DNA from: DASRVA01 sp035550715
Lineage (GTDB): Bacteria; Gemmatimonadota; Gemmatimonadetes; JACCXV01; JAHWKZ01
DNA length: 28,478 bases
Reading direction: 5' to 3'
Assembly: GCA_035550715.1 (NCBI GenBank)
Contig: DASZOP010000156.1
Coordinates: 1 to 28,478, forward strand
Part shown: in pieces, positions 15,135 through 23,049 of the stretch
Layout of the letters: every line of letters starts with the position of its first letter
Position numbering within the stretch: position 1 is the stretch's first letter
Made by a program: the position numbers and the translations under genes
Notes under the pieces: model-generated
Told to the model about the DNA's origin: nothing
Databases searched by the model: none
Seen by the model: only the letters and a program-made list of their open reading frames with translations

Positions 15135-17378
15135 CTAGGAGCGGTCCCGGCCCCGTCCGCGACCCCGGCCGCCCCTGCCGCCTCGCCGATCGCGGCCGCG
15201 ATCTCCGCTGCGGTCTCCACCACGGTCTCCGCCGCGGTCTCCGCCGCCGTTGTCGCCCTCTCCGTCCCCACCCGGGTCCCCGGCGGGCTTCTCGATGAGC
15301 GCCTTCCGGCTCAGCTTGACGCGTCCCTGGTTGTCGATGCCGATCAGCTTGACCCGCATGATCTCACCCTCGGAGGTGACGTCCTCCACCTTCTCGACCC
15401 GGCGATGCTCGAGCTCCGAGATGTGGACGAGACCGTCCCGACCCGGCAGGATCTCGACGAAGGCGCCGAACGCCGTGATGCTCTTCACCGGTCCCTCGTA
15501 CACCTTCCCGATCTCCGGCTCCTCGATGATCTTCTCGATCCTCCGCAGGCACTCCTCGCCGCCCGCGCGGTCGACCGACGCGATCCGGACGGTCCCGTCC
15601 TCGTCGATGTCGATCTTGGTCCCGGTGTCCTCCTGGAGGGCGCGGATGATCTTGCCACCGGACCCGATCACGTCCCGGATCTTCTCCTTCGGGACCTTGA
15701 TCGTCAGGATCGCCGGCGCGTGACGGCTGATCGCCTCGCGCGGCGCCCGGAGGACGGCGTCCATCCTGTCCAGGATGTGCATCCTCCCCTCGCGCGCCTG
15801 AGCCACCGCCCGCTCGAGGATCTCGAACGAAACTCCCTTGATCTTGATGTCCATCTGGAACCCGGTGATCCCCTCGCGCGTCCCGGCGACCTTGAAGTCC
15901 ATGTCCCCCAGATGGTCTTCGAGCCCGAGGATGTCGCTCAGGACGGAGACCCTGTCCCCCTCCTTCACGAGGCCCATCGCGATCCCCGCGCACGCCTTCC
16001 GGATCGGCACCCCCGCGTCCATCAGCGACAGCGAGCCCGAGCAGACGCTGGCCATGGACGACGACCCGTTCGACTCGAGGATGTCCGAGACGACCCGGAT
16101 CGTGTACGGGAACTCGTCGTGGGGCGGCAGGAGGCCTCGCAGGCTGCGCTCGGCCAGAGCCCCGTGGCCGATCTCGCGGCGGCCGGTCCCGCCGAAACGA
16201 CCGACCTCGCCCACCGAGAAGGGCGGGAAGTTGTAATGGAGCATGAAGGTCTTGTCCCACTTCGGATCGAGGTCATCGATCATCTGCTCGTCCGAGGAGG
16301 TCCCGAGGGTCACCACCCCGAGCGACTGCGTGTTGCCGCGGGTGAAGAGCGCCGATCCGTGGGCGCGCGGTAGTACCCCCACCTCCACCTCGATGTCCCG
16401 GATGTCCTTCGACCCGCGGCCGTCGGCGCGACGCCCGTCGTCCAGGATCTGGTCGCGCATGACCCGGTACTCGACCTCCTCGACGGCCCGGTGGACGAGC
16501 CTCTCACGGGCCGGCCATTCGTCGCTCAACCTCTCGGCGAAGTGGGCCGCGATCTCCTCCCGCAGCCGGTCCAGCGCCTGGTTCCGCTCCTCCTTGTCGG
16601 CGATCCGCATGGCGGCCCGGACGGGCTCCAGCGATCGCTCCTCGACCTGCCGGGCGAGCTCGGGGTCGGTCTCCGGCGCCGTCCACGCCATCGCCGGACG
16701 GGCCGCCTCCCGGGCCAGCTCGTCGATGGCGGCGACGATCTTCCGGATGGCCTCGTGGCCGGCCCGGATCGCCCCCAGCAGGGTTTCCTCCGGGACCTCG
16801 GCCGCCGATCCTTCGACCATCGAGACCGAGTCGGCCGTCCCGGCCACGACGACGTCCAGCGGGCTCGATTCGATCTGCTCGTTGGTCGGGTTGATGACGT
16901 AGCGGCCGTCGGCCATGCCGACCCGGACACCCGCGACCGGCCCGTCGAACGGGATCCCGCTGATCGCCAGAGCCGCCCCGCAGCCGACGATCCCCAGGAC
17001 GTCGGGATCGTTCGCGCCATCGTAGGAGAGGACCTGGCAGACAAGCTGCGTCTCGTGCATGAACCCCTCCGGGAAGAGGGGCCGGCACGGACGGTCGATG
17101 AGGCGTGCCGAGAGGGTCTCCTTCTCGCCGGGCCGCCCCTCCCGCTTGAAGAAGCCGCCGGGGATCTTTCCGGCGGCGTACATCTTCTCGCGGTACTCCA
17201 CGAACAGCGGGAACCACCCCCTGCTCGGATCAGCCTTGGGGCTGGCCACCGCCGTGCACAGGGCCAGCGTGTCGCCGTGCTGGACGGTGACGGCGCCCAT
17301 GGCCAGGCGCGCCACCTTGCCAGTCTCGATGACCAGCGGTCTGTCGTCGATCATGACGGTCTTGCGGATCACGCTCAT
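15135..17378 (-). CDS. pnp: Polyribonucleotide nucleotidyltransferase (PNPase)
   Basis: Phosphorolytic 3'-5' exoribonuclease of RNA turnover. 747 residues when started at the ATG at 17378 (MSVIRKTVMIDDRP), chosen because it follows AGGGAGAAG and matches the family N-terminus; the longer frame upstream is untranslated leader. Two RNase PH domains are visible (FVEYREKMYAAGKIPGGF; later FSVGEVGRFGGTGRREIGHG), then a KH domain with GSGGKIIRALQEDTG and an S1 domain with GAFVEILPGRDGLVHISEL. The last 50 residues form an unusual basic GGDR/RGG-rich tail, probably an additional RNA-binding extension. Its leader has two conspicuous inverted repeats. It is preceded by rpsO, the classic rpsO-pnp arrangement. 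Confidence 0.97.
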   Translation of the reverse strand: MSVIRKTVMIDDRPLVIETGKVARLAMGAVTVQHGDTLALCTAVASPKADPSRGWFPLFVEYREKMYAAGKIPGGFFKREGRPGEKETLSARLIDRPCRPLFPEGFMHETQLVCQVLSYDGANDPDVLGIVGCGAALAISGIPFDGPVAGVRVGMADGRYVINPTNEQIESSPLDVVVAGTADSVSMVEGSAAEVPEETLLGAIRAGHEAIRKIVAAIDELAREAARPAMAWTAPETDPELARQVEERSLEPVRAAMRIADKEERNQALDRLREEIAAHFAERLSDEWPARERLVHRAVEEVEYRVMRDQILDDGRRADGRGSKDIRDIEVEVGVLPRAHGSALFTRGNTQSLGVVTLGTSSDEQMIDDLDPKWDKTFMLHYNFPPFSVGEVGRFGGTGRREIGHGALAERSLRGLLPPHDEFPYTIRVVSDILESNGSSSMASVCSGSLSLMDAGVPIRKACAGIAMGLVKEGDRVSVLSDILGLEDHLGDMDFKVAGTREGITGFQMDIKIKGVSFEILERAVAQAREGRMHILDRMDAVLRAPREAISRHAPAILTIKVPKEKIRDVIGSGGKIIRALQEDTGTKIDIDEDGTVRIASVDRAGGEECLRRIEKIIEEPEIGKVYEGPVKSITAFGAFVEILPGRDGLVHISELEHRRVEKVEDVTSEGEIMRVKLIGIDNQGRVKLSRKALIEKPAGDPGGDGEGDNGGGDRGGDRGGDRSGDRGRDRRGGRGGRGRGRGRDRS
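15181..15250 (-). repeat. 12-bp tandem repeats encoding the PNPase GGDR tail
   Basis: The plus strand shows successive 12-bp units close to CGGTCTCCGCCG, with scattered substitutions, encoding several GGDR-type repeats near the PNPase C-terminus. Confidence 0.65.
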
Positions 17379-17385
17379 GCTCTTC

Positions 17386-17446
17386 TCCCTGACTGTGAGG
17401 ACGACCGGACGGTCCGGTCGCGTGGGTGCGGAACGGGGGTCAGGGA
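17386..17446 (-). promoter_or_regulatory. pnp leader fold that pairs with the Shine-Dalgarno
   Basis: In the mRNA, UCCCUGAC (17446-17439) can pair with GUCAGGGA (17393-17386). It encloses a perfect 9-bp hairpin (17402-17410 with 17412-17420, one unpaired centre base). The GGGA of the pnp ribosome binding site is part of the outer stem, so folding would hide it. This fits leader-based control but is inferred from pairing alone. Confidence 0.5.
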
Positions 17447-17454
17447 AGGGATCG

Positions 17455-17529
17455 GTGAGATGCGGAGGGACTCGTGCGCAAGATATGCGGGGCGCCCGTC
17501 CGTGCATTCGCGCGCCGCGCACATCTCAC
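17455..17529 (-). promoter_or_regulatory. Long-range inverted repeat in the rpsO-pnp spacer
   Basis: GTGAGATG (17455-17462) and CATCTCAC (17522-17529) are perfect complements separated by 59 nt of GC-rich sequence that can extend the pairing. In enterobacteria a stem in this spacer is cut by RNase III for PNPase autoregulation. The position is analogous; the sequence is not comparable. Confidence 0.4.
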
Positions 17530-17570
17530 GCCGAAGCCGCGCCTCTCGTCTCCGCGTCCTGACGCGAAGA

Positions 17571-17593
17571 AACGGGCGGGAGATCCGCCCGTT
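17571..17593 (-). terminator. Hairpin 3' of rpsO
   Basis: AACGGGCGG (17571-17579) and CCGCCCGTT (17585-17593) pair perfectly around a 5-nt loop, about 8 nt after the rpsO stop. The trailing T run is weak (TCTTC), so partial termination or 3'-end protection is likely. Confidence 0.6.
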
Positions 17594-17601
17594 CCAGGAT
17601 A

Positions 17602-17871
17602 TCACTTCCGAAGATCCAGCTCTTCGAGAAGACGCCGGTACTCCTCGAGGTCGTTGCGCCTCAGGTAGTCCAGCAGACGACGCCGTCGGCCGACCATCTG
17701 GAGCAGGCCGCGCCGGCCGTGGTGGTCCTTCGGATGCTGGCGGAAGTGCTCCGTGAGCTCGTTGATGCGCCGGGTGAGGATCGCGATCTGGACCCGCGCC
17801 GATCCGGTGTCGGTCTCGTGCAGGCGATGGGTGGCGATGATCCCGGCCTTGCTGGTCGAATCGAGTACCAT
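17602..17871 (-). CDS. rpsO: Small-subunit ribosomal protein uS15
   Basis: 89 residues, the exact bacterial S15 size. The sequence carries the hallmark EHFRQHPKDHHGRRGLL and MVGRRRRLLDYLRRND segments that bind 16S rRNA. The ATG at 17871 gives the conserved N-terminus (MVLDSTSKAGIIATHRLHE). AGGA lies about 12 nt upstream, slightly far. S15 often represses its own mRNA through a leader structure. The leader here (17872-17945) is short and AT-richer than the surroundings, but I could not identify a defined fold. Confidence 0.98.
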   Translation of the reverse strand: MVLDSTSKAGIIATHRLHETDTGSARVQIAILTRRINELTEHFRQHPKDHHGRRGLLQMVGRRRRLLDYLRRNDLEEYRRLLEELDLRK

Positions 17872-17945
17872 CGGTGACGTCGTTCCTGGTGGATGCTCTC
17901 GAGGAAAACCCGTGAAAGTCCAAGAAAATAAAGACGATTCGGGGT

Positions 17946-18890
17946 TCAGGCCACCCCCGTGGCCCGGATCGGCCCTCGACCCAGGGCCGCGCGCGCCCGC
18001 GCACGGTCTTCGGCGAGCTGGGCCGCCAGCTCGGCCGGGTCGCCGAACCGGAGGACCCCCCGCAGGCGCTCGACGAACTCGACGTGAAGGCGCGCCCCGT
18101 ACAGCTCCTCCCCGGGCCAGTCGAGCAGATGGACCTCGAGGCCGGCCCGGGCATCGCCGAAGGTGGGTCGCGGTCCCAGGTTGGCCATCGCCGGCCACTC
18201 GACGCCTTCCACTTCCACCCGCACCGCGTAGACGCCGGTCGGGGGAAGGCACTTGCGCCGGCCCGGTTCGAGGTTGGCGGTCGGGTACCCGAGCTCCCGG
18301 CCGCGGCCGGCGCCGCGAGCGACCCGGCCCAGCACGGAATACGGCCGTCCCAGGCCCCGCGCCGCGGCCTCCAGATCGCCGGTCTCGACGGCCCGGCGGA
18401 CGGCCGTGCTGGATACGGCCTCCGTATCGACCGCCACCGGACCCACCACGTCGACCACGAAGCCTAGCTCCCCCGCGAGCCCCCTCAGCGTGTCGACGTC
18501 GCCTTTCCGATCCTTCCCGAAGCCGTGGTCGTAGCCGATCACCAGCTCGCCGACCCGCAGACGGTCGACGAGGACCTCGCGGACGAAACGGGCGGGGGAC
18601 ATCTCGCGGAGATCGGTTGTGAAGGGGAGGACGTGCACGTAATCGAGGTCGAACAGGGGCCACAGCTCGAGCTTCTCCTCGAGCGTCGTGAGTAGCCGCG
18701 GGGCCCGGTCGGGGGCGACGATCTCCAGGGGATGGGGCTCGAACGTGACCAGGACGCTGGCCCGGTCTGCGGCGCGGGCGCGGCGCACGATCTCCCGGAG
18801 CACCTCCTGGTGCCCGCGATGGAAGCCGTCGAAGGTGCCGACCGTGATCGTGGTCCGGCGCCGACCGGGCAGGTACGGCGTGCGGCTCAT
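17946..18890 (-). CDS. ribF: Bifunctional riboflavin kinase / FAD synthetase
   Basis: Makes FMN then FAD from riboflavin. 314 residues from the ATG at 18890, the standard length. The N-terminal nucleotidyltransferase domain has TVGTFDGFHRGHQEVL (HxGH) and YDHGFGKDRKGD. The C-terminal kinase domain has GRGRELGYPTANLEPG and LPPTGVYAVRVEV, then a helical end. GGGGAAGAGGA precedes the ATG, and the start overlaps truB by ATGA, so the longer open frame upstream is a shadow of truB. The order rbfA-truB-ribF-rpsO-pnp is the widespread bacterial arrangement. Confidence 0.97.
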   Translation of the reverse strand: MSRTPYLPGRRRTTITVGTFDGFHRGHQEVLREIVRRARAADRASVLVTFEPHPLEIVAPDRAPRLLTTLEEKLELWPLFDLDYVHVLPFTTDLREMSPARFVREVLVDRLRVGELVIGYDHGFGKDRKGDVDTLRGLAGELGFVVDVVGPVAVDTEAVSSTAVRRAVETGDLEAAARGLGRPYSVLGRVARGAGRGRELGYPTANLEPGRRKCLPPTGVYAVRVEVEGVEWPAMANLGPRPTFGDARAGLEVHLLDWPGEELYGARLHVEFVERLRGVLRFGDPAELAAQLAEDRARARAALGRGPIRATGVA

Positions 18891-19789
18891 TCCTCTTCCC
18901 CTCCGGGGAACAGCACGCGGCGCGGTCGGGCCCATGTGCCGTCGACGCCGCCGACGATCTCGCCCAGCCCGAGAAAGCCGCGCGGCCCGAAGAGGGTCAC
19001 CCGAGCCGCGGGCAGGAGCCCGGCGCACGGCACCGCCCGGCCGCTCGCCACCGCGGCGGCCTCCGCCGGCCCCAGGCGGACGCGGGGCAGGTCGGCGACC
19101 GCTTCGGCCGCCGGACGGAGGACGCCGGCGGCGACCGTCTCCAGCTCGTCCCAGGCGACGGCGTCGGCGACATCGAACGGACCCGATCGAAGCCGCCGCA
19201 GCGCGTGGCAGTGGCCTCCCGTCCCGAGCGCCTCGCCGAGGTCGCGGGCGAGCGCCCGGACGTACGTCCCGGGCCCGCACTCGACGCGCACGTCCAGGTC
19301 CGGCCACCGGTAGCGCTCCATCTCGATCGACCGGATCTCGACCGCGATCGGATCGAGAACGACCGGCTCGCCGCGGCGCGCCCGGACGTGCGCCCGCTCG
19401 CCGGCCACGTGCTTCGCCGAGAAGACCGGCGGAACCTGCTCGACCACCCCGATCCACCGATCCAGGGCGCGCTCCACCTGGACCCTGCCGGGAGGCGTCG
19501 CCCCCGCGACCGGCGTGAGCTCGCCCTCGACGTCGTCGGTCGAGCTCGTCCAGCCGAGCCGGATCGTGGCCGCATACGTCTTGAAATGGCCGGCGGCGTG
19601 CGCGGCCAGGCGCGTGGCCGGCCCCACACCGCACACCAGGAGCCCGGTCGCGAACGGGTCGAGCGTCCCGAAATGGCCGACCCGGCGGGTCCCCAGCGCC
19701 CGACGGACGACCGCCACGACGTCGTGGCTGGTCGGTCCGGCCGGTTTGTCGACCAGCAGGATCCCGGCCGGCCGGGCCGACCTCGTCAC
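18887..19789 (-). CDS. truB: tRNA pseudouridine-55 synthase
   Basis: Isomerises U55 in the T-loop of tRNA. 300 residues. The N-terminal GILLVDKPAGPTSHDVV and the catalytic GHFGTLDPFATGLLV, with its nucleophilic Asp, are diagnostic, as are the following FKTYAATIRLGWTSSTDD and RCGPGT-like VECGPGTYVRALARDLG segments. A small C-terminal domain follows, probably a PUA-like TruB_C. GTG start at 19789, overlapping the rbfA stop by GTGA; translation coupling is likely. Confidence 0.97.
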   Translation of the reverse strand: MTRSARPAGILLVDKPAGPTSHDVVAVVRRALGTRRVGHFGTLDPFATGLLVCGVGPATRLAAHAAGHFKTYAATIRLGWTSSTDDVEGELTPVAGATPPGRVQVERALDRWIGVVEQVPPVFSAKHVAGERAHVRARRGEPVVLDPIAVEIRSIEMERYRWPDLDVRVECGPGTYVRALARDLGEALGTGGHCHALRRLRSGPFDVADAVAWDELETVAAGVLRPAAEAVADLPRVRLGPAEAAAVASGRAVPCAGLLPAARVTLFGPRGFLGLGEIVGGVDGTWARPRRVLFPGGEEE

Positions 19790-20172
19790 GGCTCGCCCGG
19801 GGGCGGCTCTTCATCCCCCGTCTCGGTCGGCCGGACACGGTCCAGGATCTCCTCGATCCGGGACGCCCGCTCGAGCGACCGGTCCAGCTCGAACACGAGC
19901 TCGGGCAGATACTTCATCTCCACCACCGCGCCCAGGCGCCCGCGCAAGAACCCGCTCGCCCCCCGCAGCGCCTCGACGGCGGCTTCCTTCTCCTCGTCAT
20001 CGCCGAGCACGCTCACATACACCCGCGCATGACGCAGGTCCGGCGAAACGCGGGCGTCCATGACGGTAGTGAAGCCGACCCGGGGGTCGCGCACCTCCTC
20101 CGCGATCAGGCGGGCGATCTCCTGGCGGAGGAGCTCGTCGAGGCGTTGCAGGCGGCGTCTCCGTGGGGACAT
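19786..20172 (-). CDS. rbfA: 30S ribosome-binding factor A
   Basis: Ribosome-assembly factor needed for 16S 5'-end maturation. 128 residues with a basic start (SPRRRRLQRLDELLRQEIA), the LIAEEVRDPRVGFTTV segment and the KH-like core with HARVYVSVLGDDEEK, then the family motif LPELVFELDRSLERASRIEEIL. The acidic Pro-rich end is variable. The ATG at 20172 has no strong Shine-Dalgarno; element E2 ends about 47 nt upstream, so the leader is dominated by that structure. Confidence 0.95.
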   Translation of the reverse strand: MSPRRRRLQRLDELLRQEIARLIAEEVRDPRVGFTTVMDARVSPDLRHARVYVSVLGDDEEKEAAVEALRGASGFLRGRLGAVVEMKYLPELVFELDRSLERASRIEEILDRVRPTETGDEEPPPGEP

Positions 20173-20218
20173 GGCACGATCCGGTTGGAGTGAACGAGGT
20201 CTTTGATTGCGTCGGGAA

Positions 20219-20330
20219 GGGCGCTCAGGATGGGCGAGTACGAGGCGCGCGACCGAGGGGATCCGAGGCGCACGGAAAGGTGCGCCGCAGGATCACAGCG
20301 CAACGAAGTAATCGCCCATCCTCAGCGCCC
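20219..20330 (-). repeat. Structured intergenic element, copy E2
   Basis: A 112-bp copy between ylxP and rbfA. Arms 20219-20237 and 20312-20330 pair at 18 of 19 positions; the only mismatch is the family's position 8. The central hairpin is GGCGCAC/GTGCGCC (20267-20273 with 20280-20286) with a 6-nt loop. It starts 4 nt after the ylxP stop and is shorter than E1 and E3 because of a 7-nt deletion between hairpin and arm. Confidence 0.82.
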
Positions 20331-20334
20331 CCCG

Positions 20335-20622
20335 TCAGTAAATCTCCGTGTGGGTGTCGATGATGCTCACCCCCGGCTCCCTGTCCAACCGCTCCCGCAC
20401 CGCATCGAGCGTCCGCTCGACGCTCTTGCGCTGGCCGGACACGGTCGCCACGGCCAGCTCGCAGCGCTGCCACTTGTCGAGATGACCGATTTCGGCGACG
20501 GAGATGTTGTAGCGGCCGTTCCCCAGCCGGTCCTTCACGCTCCGGAGGACATACCGCTTCTCCTTGAGCGACTGGGCGCCCGGGATGTGCAGGTCGAAGA
20601 TCCTCAATCCCACGATGGCCAT
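20335..20622 (-). CDS. ylxP: YlxP-like protein (DUF503)
   Basis: 95 residues matching the DUF503/YlxP family: MAIVGLRIFDLHIPGAQSLK, then EKRYVLRSVKDRL, NISVAEIGHLDKWQRCELAV and an end on DTHTEIY. It is a small alpha/beta protein that habitually lies between infB and rbfA, as here. The biochemical role is not established; links to ribosome assembly or rRNA processing have been proposed from synteny. It is flanked on both sides by copies of the structured element (E3 upstream, E2 downstream), unlike the tightly packed genes around it. No clear Shine-Dalgarno precedes the ATG at 20622. Confidence 0.93.
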   Translation of the reverse strand: MAIVGLRIFDLHIPGAQSLKEKRYVLRSVKDRLGNGRYNISVAEIGHLDKWQRCELAVATVSGQRKSVERTLDAVRERLDREPGVSIIDTHTEIY

Positions 20623-20669
20623 GCGTTGGGCAGCTGCCGATTAGGCTCGGCGAACGTGAGGAACCGAGA

Positions 20670-20788
20670 GGGCGCTCAGGATGTCGAAGCTCGAGGCGCA
20701 CGATTGAGGGCGCCTGAGGCGTATGGTTCATATACGCCGCAAGGTGACCGAAGGAGTGCAACGAAGAGATTCGGCATCCTCAGCGCCC
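20670..20788 (-). repeat. Structured intergenic element, copy E3
   Basis: A 119-bp copy between infB and ylxP. Arms 20670-20688 and 20770-20788 pair at 17 of 19 positions, with the position-8 mismatch plus one position that is a wobble on the plus strand only. The central hairpin is GGCGTAT/ATACGCC (20718-20724 with 20732-20738), loop 7 nt. The arm starts on the last base of the infB TAG stop (20788-20790), exactly as E1 does at its host gene. Confidence 0.82.
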
Positions 20789-23049
20789 TAGGCGAGGGTG
20801 CGCTGGACTTCCTCGATCTTATACGCCTCGATCACGTCTCCCACCTTCACGTCGTTGAACCCGTCCACGAGGATCCCGCATTCGAAGCCCTCCCGTACCT
20901 CGCGGACGTCGTCCTTGAAGCGCTTGAGGGACGCGATGGCGCCCTCGTACACCTCGACGCCGTCGCGAACGACCCGGACGCGGGCCGAGCGTGGGATGGC
21001 GCCGTCGGCGACGAAGCATCCGGCGACCGTTCCGGTGCCCGAGATCTTGAACGTATCCCGCACTTCCGCCGAGCCGAGGACGACCTCGCGCTCCTCGGGG
21101 GCCAGCAACCCCTCCATGGCCTTCCGGACGTCCTCGACGACCTCGTAGATCACGCGGTACATCCGAATGTCCACGCCCTCGCGCTCCGCGGCCGCGCGGG
21201 CCCGGGCGTCGGGACGGACGTGGAAGCCGATGATGATCGCGTCCGAGGCGGCAGCCAGCAGGACGTCATTCTCCGAGATCGCACCGACCCCGCGGTGGAT
21301 GACCTCGACCTGCACCTCCTCGGTGGAGAGCTTCGTGAGCTCGTCCGCGAGCGCCTCCACCGAACCGCCGACATCGCCCTTCAGGATCACGTTCAGACGC
21401 TCGATCCGACCGGCCTGCACCTGGGCATAGAGCTCCTCGAGCGTCGTCGGCTCCTTGGAGCGCCGGAAGCCCTGCTCGCGCTGCAGCCGCTGCCGCTTCT
21501 GAGCGATGCCGCGGGCCTCCTTCTCATCGACCAGGACAGCGAACGTGTCGCCCGCCTGCGGTACGCCGCTCAATCCGAGCACGCGGGCCGGCTGGGAGGG
21601 ACCGGCCTCCTGGAGGCTCCGGTCCCGCTCGTCGAGCATGGCCCTGACCCGGCCGTCGAAGAGACCGCAGATGAAGGGGTCGCCGATTTTGAGGGTCCCC
21701 GTCGTGACGAGGACGGTGGCGACCGGCCCCATGCCCTTGTCGAGCTCGGCTTCGATCACCACCCCGCGCGCTGCGCGGTCCGGGTTCGCGTGCAGGTCCA
21801 GCACATCGGCCTGCAGCAGGATTTTCTCCAGGAGGTCGTCGATTCCCTGCCCCGTTTTGGCGCTGACCTCGGCCGCCAGGACGTCGCCGCCGTACTCCTC
21901 CAGGATGACGTTGTGCTTGGTCAGCTCCTGCTTGATCCGGTCGGTGCGGGCGTCGGGCAGATCGACCTTGTTGATCGCGAGGATGATCGGTACCCCGGCC
22001 GCGCGGGCGTGATCGATCGCCTCGACGGTCTGGGGCATCACTCCGTCGTCGGCGGCCACCACCAGGATCACGAGGTCGGTGACCTGGGCGCCGCGGGCAC
22101 GCATGGCCGTGAAGGCCTCGTGACCGGGCGTGTCGATGAAGGTCACGCTGCGATCGCCGTCCAGCGTCACCTCGTAGGCCCCGATGTGCTGGGTGATCCC
22201 ACCCGACTCTCCGCCGATCACGTTCGTCTTGCGGATGTAATCGAGGAGCGACGTCTTGCCGTGGTCGACATGGCCCATGACCGTGACCACCGGCGGTCTT
22301 GGAGCGTGCTTCTCTTCGGCCTCGAGGTCCTCCTCGGGCTCAGACAGCACGAACGCGTCCTGACGCTGGGCGGTGAAGCCGAACTCCTCGCAGATCAGGC
22401 TGATGGTGTCGAAATCGAGCCGCTGGTTGAGCGTCACCATCAGCCCCAGTTCCATGCACGCGGCGATGATCTTCGTGGCGGGTACGCCGAGCAGGTCCGC
22501 CAGCTCGGCCACGGACACGAACTCGGTCACCCGGATCAGGTTCGCGGGCTCCTCCTCGGCCGGCTCGGTGAGGGTCTCCTCCCTCCGGACCCGCCGGCGG
22601 CGGCGCTGCTTGCCCTCGATGCGCGCCATCGTGCGGCGGATGTTCTCTTCGACCGCCTTCTGATCGACCTTGCGGCGGCGACGACGGCGACGGCGGCGAC
22701 CGACCCCCGGCGCGGCGCGGCTCTCGGCGTCGCCGTCCCCGCCCTCCTCGGCCGCGGCGATCTCGGGCTCGCCCACGCGGACCTCCGCGGGGGCCTCCAC
22801 GCGGGCTGCGGGGCGGGGCGCCCGGCGACGCCGCTTGGCTTCGTCCAGCCGCCGCTTCTTTTCCTCTTCCGCGTGCTTGACCGCTTCTTTCTCCGATTCG
22901 AACTTGGCGGCCACCCGGGCCACGGTGTCCTCGTCGATCGAGGACATGTGGTTCTTCACCGGGACGCCCATCTCCTTGAGCAGGTTCACCATCGCTTCGC
23001 TCGAGACATCGAAGCGACGGGCCACCTCGTAGATCCGCACCTTAGCCAC
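20788..23049 (-). CDS. infB: Translation initiation factor IF-2
   Basis: GTPase that places initiator tRNA on the 30S subunit. 753 residues from GTG at 23049, chosen because GAGGAGG lies 9 nt upstream and the protein then begins VAKVRIYEVARRFDV, the IF2_N start. A basic, charged linker follows with a run of nine arginines near residue 120, then a second IF2_N-like motif (VTEFVSVAELADLLGVPATK). The G domain near 255 has VMGHVDHGKTSLLDYI, DTPGHEAFT and NKVDLPDA. C-terminal domains complete the protein. The start lies inside the end of the ylxQ-like gene (8-bp overlap). The stop merges with element E3. Confidence 0.98.
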   Translation of the reverse strand: MAKVRIYEVARRFDVSSEAMVNLLKEMGVPVKNHMSSIDEDTVARVAAKFESEKEAVKHAEEEKKRRLDEAKRRRRAPRPAARVEAPAEVRVGEPEIAAAEEGGDGDAESRAAPGVGRRRRRRRRRKVDQKAVEENIRRTMARIEGKQRRRRRVRREETLTEPAEEEPANLIRVTEFVSVAELADLLGVPATKIIAACMELGLMVTLNQRLDFDTISLICEEFGFTAQRQDAFVLSEPEEDLEAEEKHAPRPPVVTVMGHVDHGKTSLLDYIRKTNVIGGESGGITQHIGAYEVTLDGDRSVTFIDTPGHEAFTAMRARGAQVTDLVILVVAADDGVMPQTVEAIDHARAAGVPIILAINKVDLPDARTDRIKQELTKHNVILEEYGGDVLAAEVSAKTGQGIDDLLEKILLQADVLDLHANPDRAARGVVIEAELDKGMGPVATVLVTTGTLKIGDPFICGLFDGRVRAMLDERDRSLQEAGPSQPARVLGLSGVPQAGDTFAVLVDEKEARGIAQKRQRLQREQGFRRSKEPTTLEELYAQVQAGRIERLNVILKGDVGGSVEALADELTKLSTEEVQVEVIHRGVGAISENDVLLAAASDAIIIGFHVRPDARARAAAEREGVDIRMYRVIYEVVEDVRKAMEGLLAPEEREVVLGSAEVRDTFKISGTGTVAGCFVADGAIPRSARVRVVRDGVEVYEGAIASLKRFKDDVREVREGFECGILVDGFNDVKVGDVIEAYKIEEVQRTLA

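Noticed and set aside
17379..17522. N-terminal extension of PNPase to codon 17522
   Set aside because: No homology before MSVIRK; the region is the structured leader and the ATG at 17378 has a good binding site.
22670..22710. GGCGGCGAC-type repeat in infB as possible microsatellite
   Set aside because: Arginine codons of the basic IF-2 linker; a run of this kind is common in high-GC infB.
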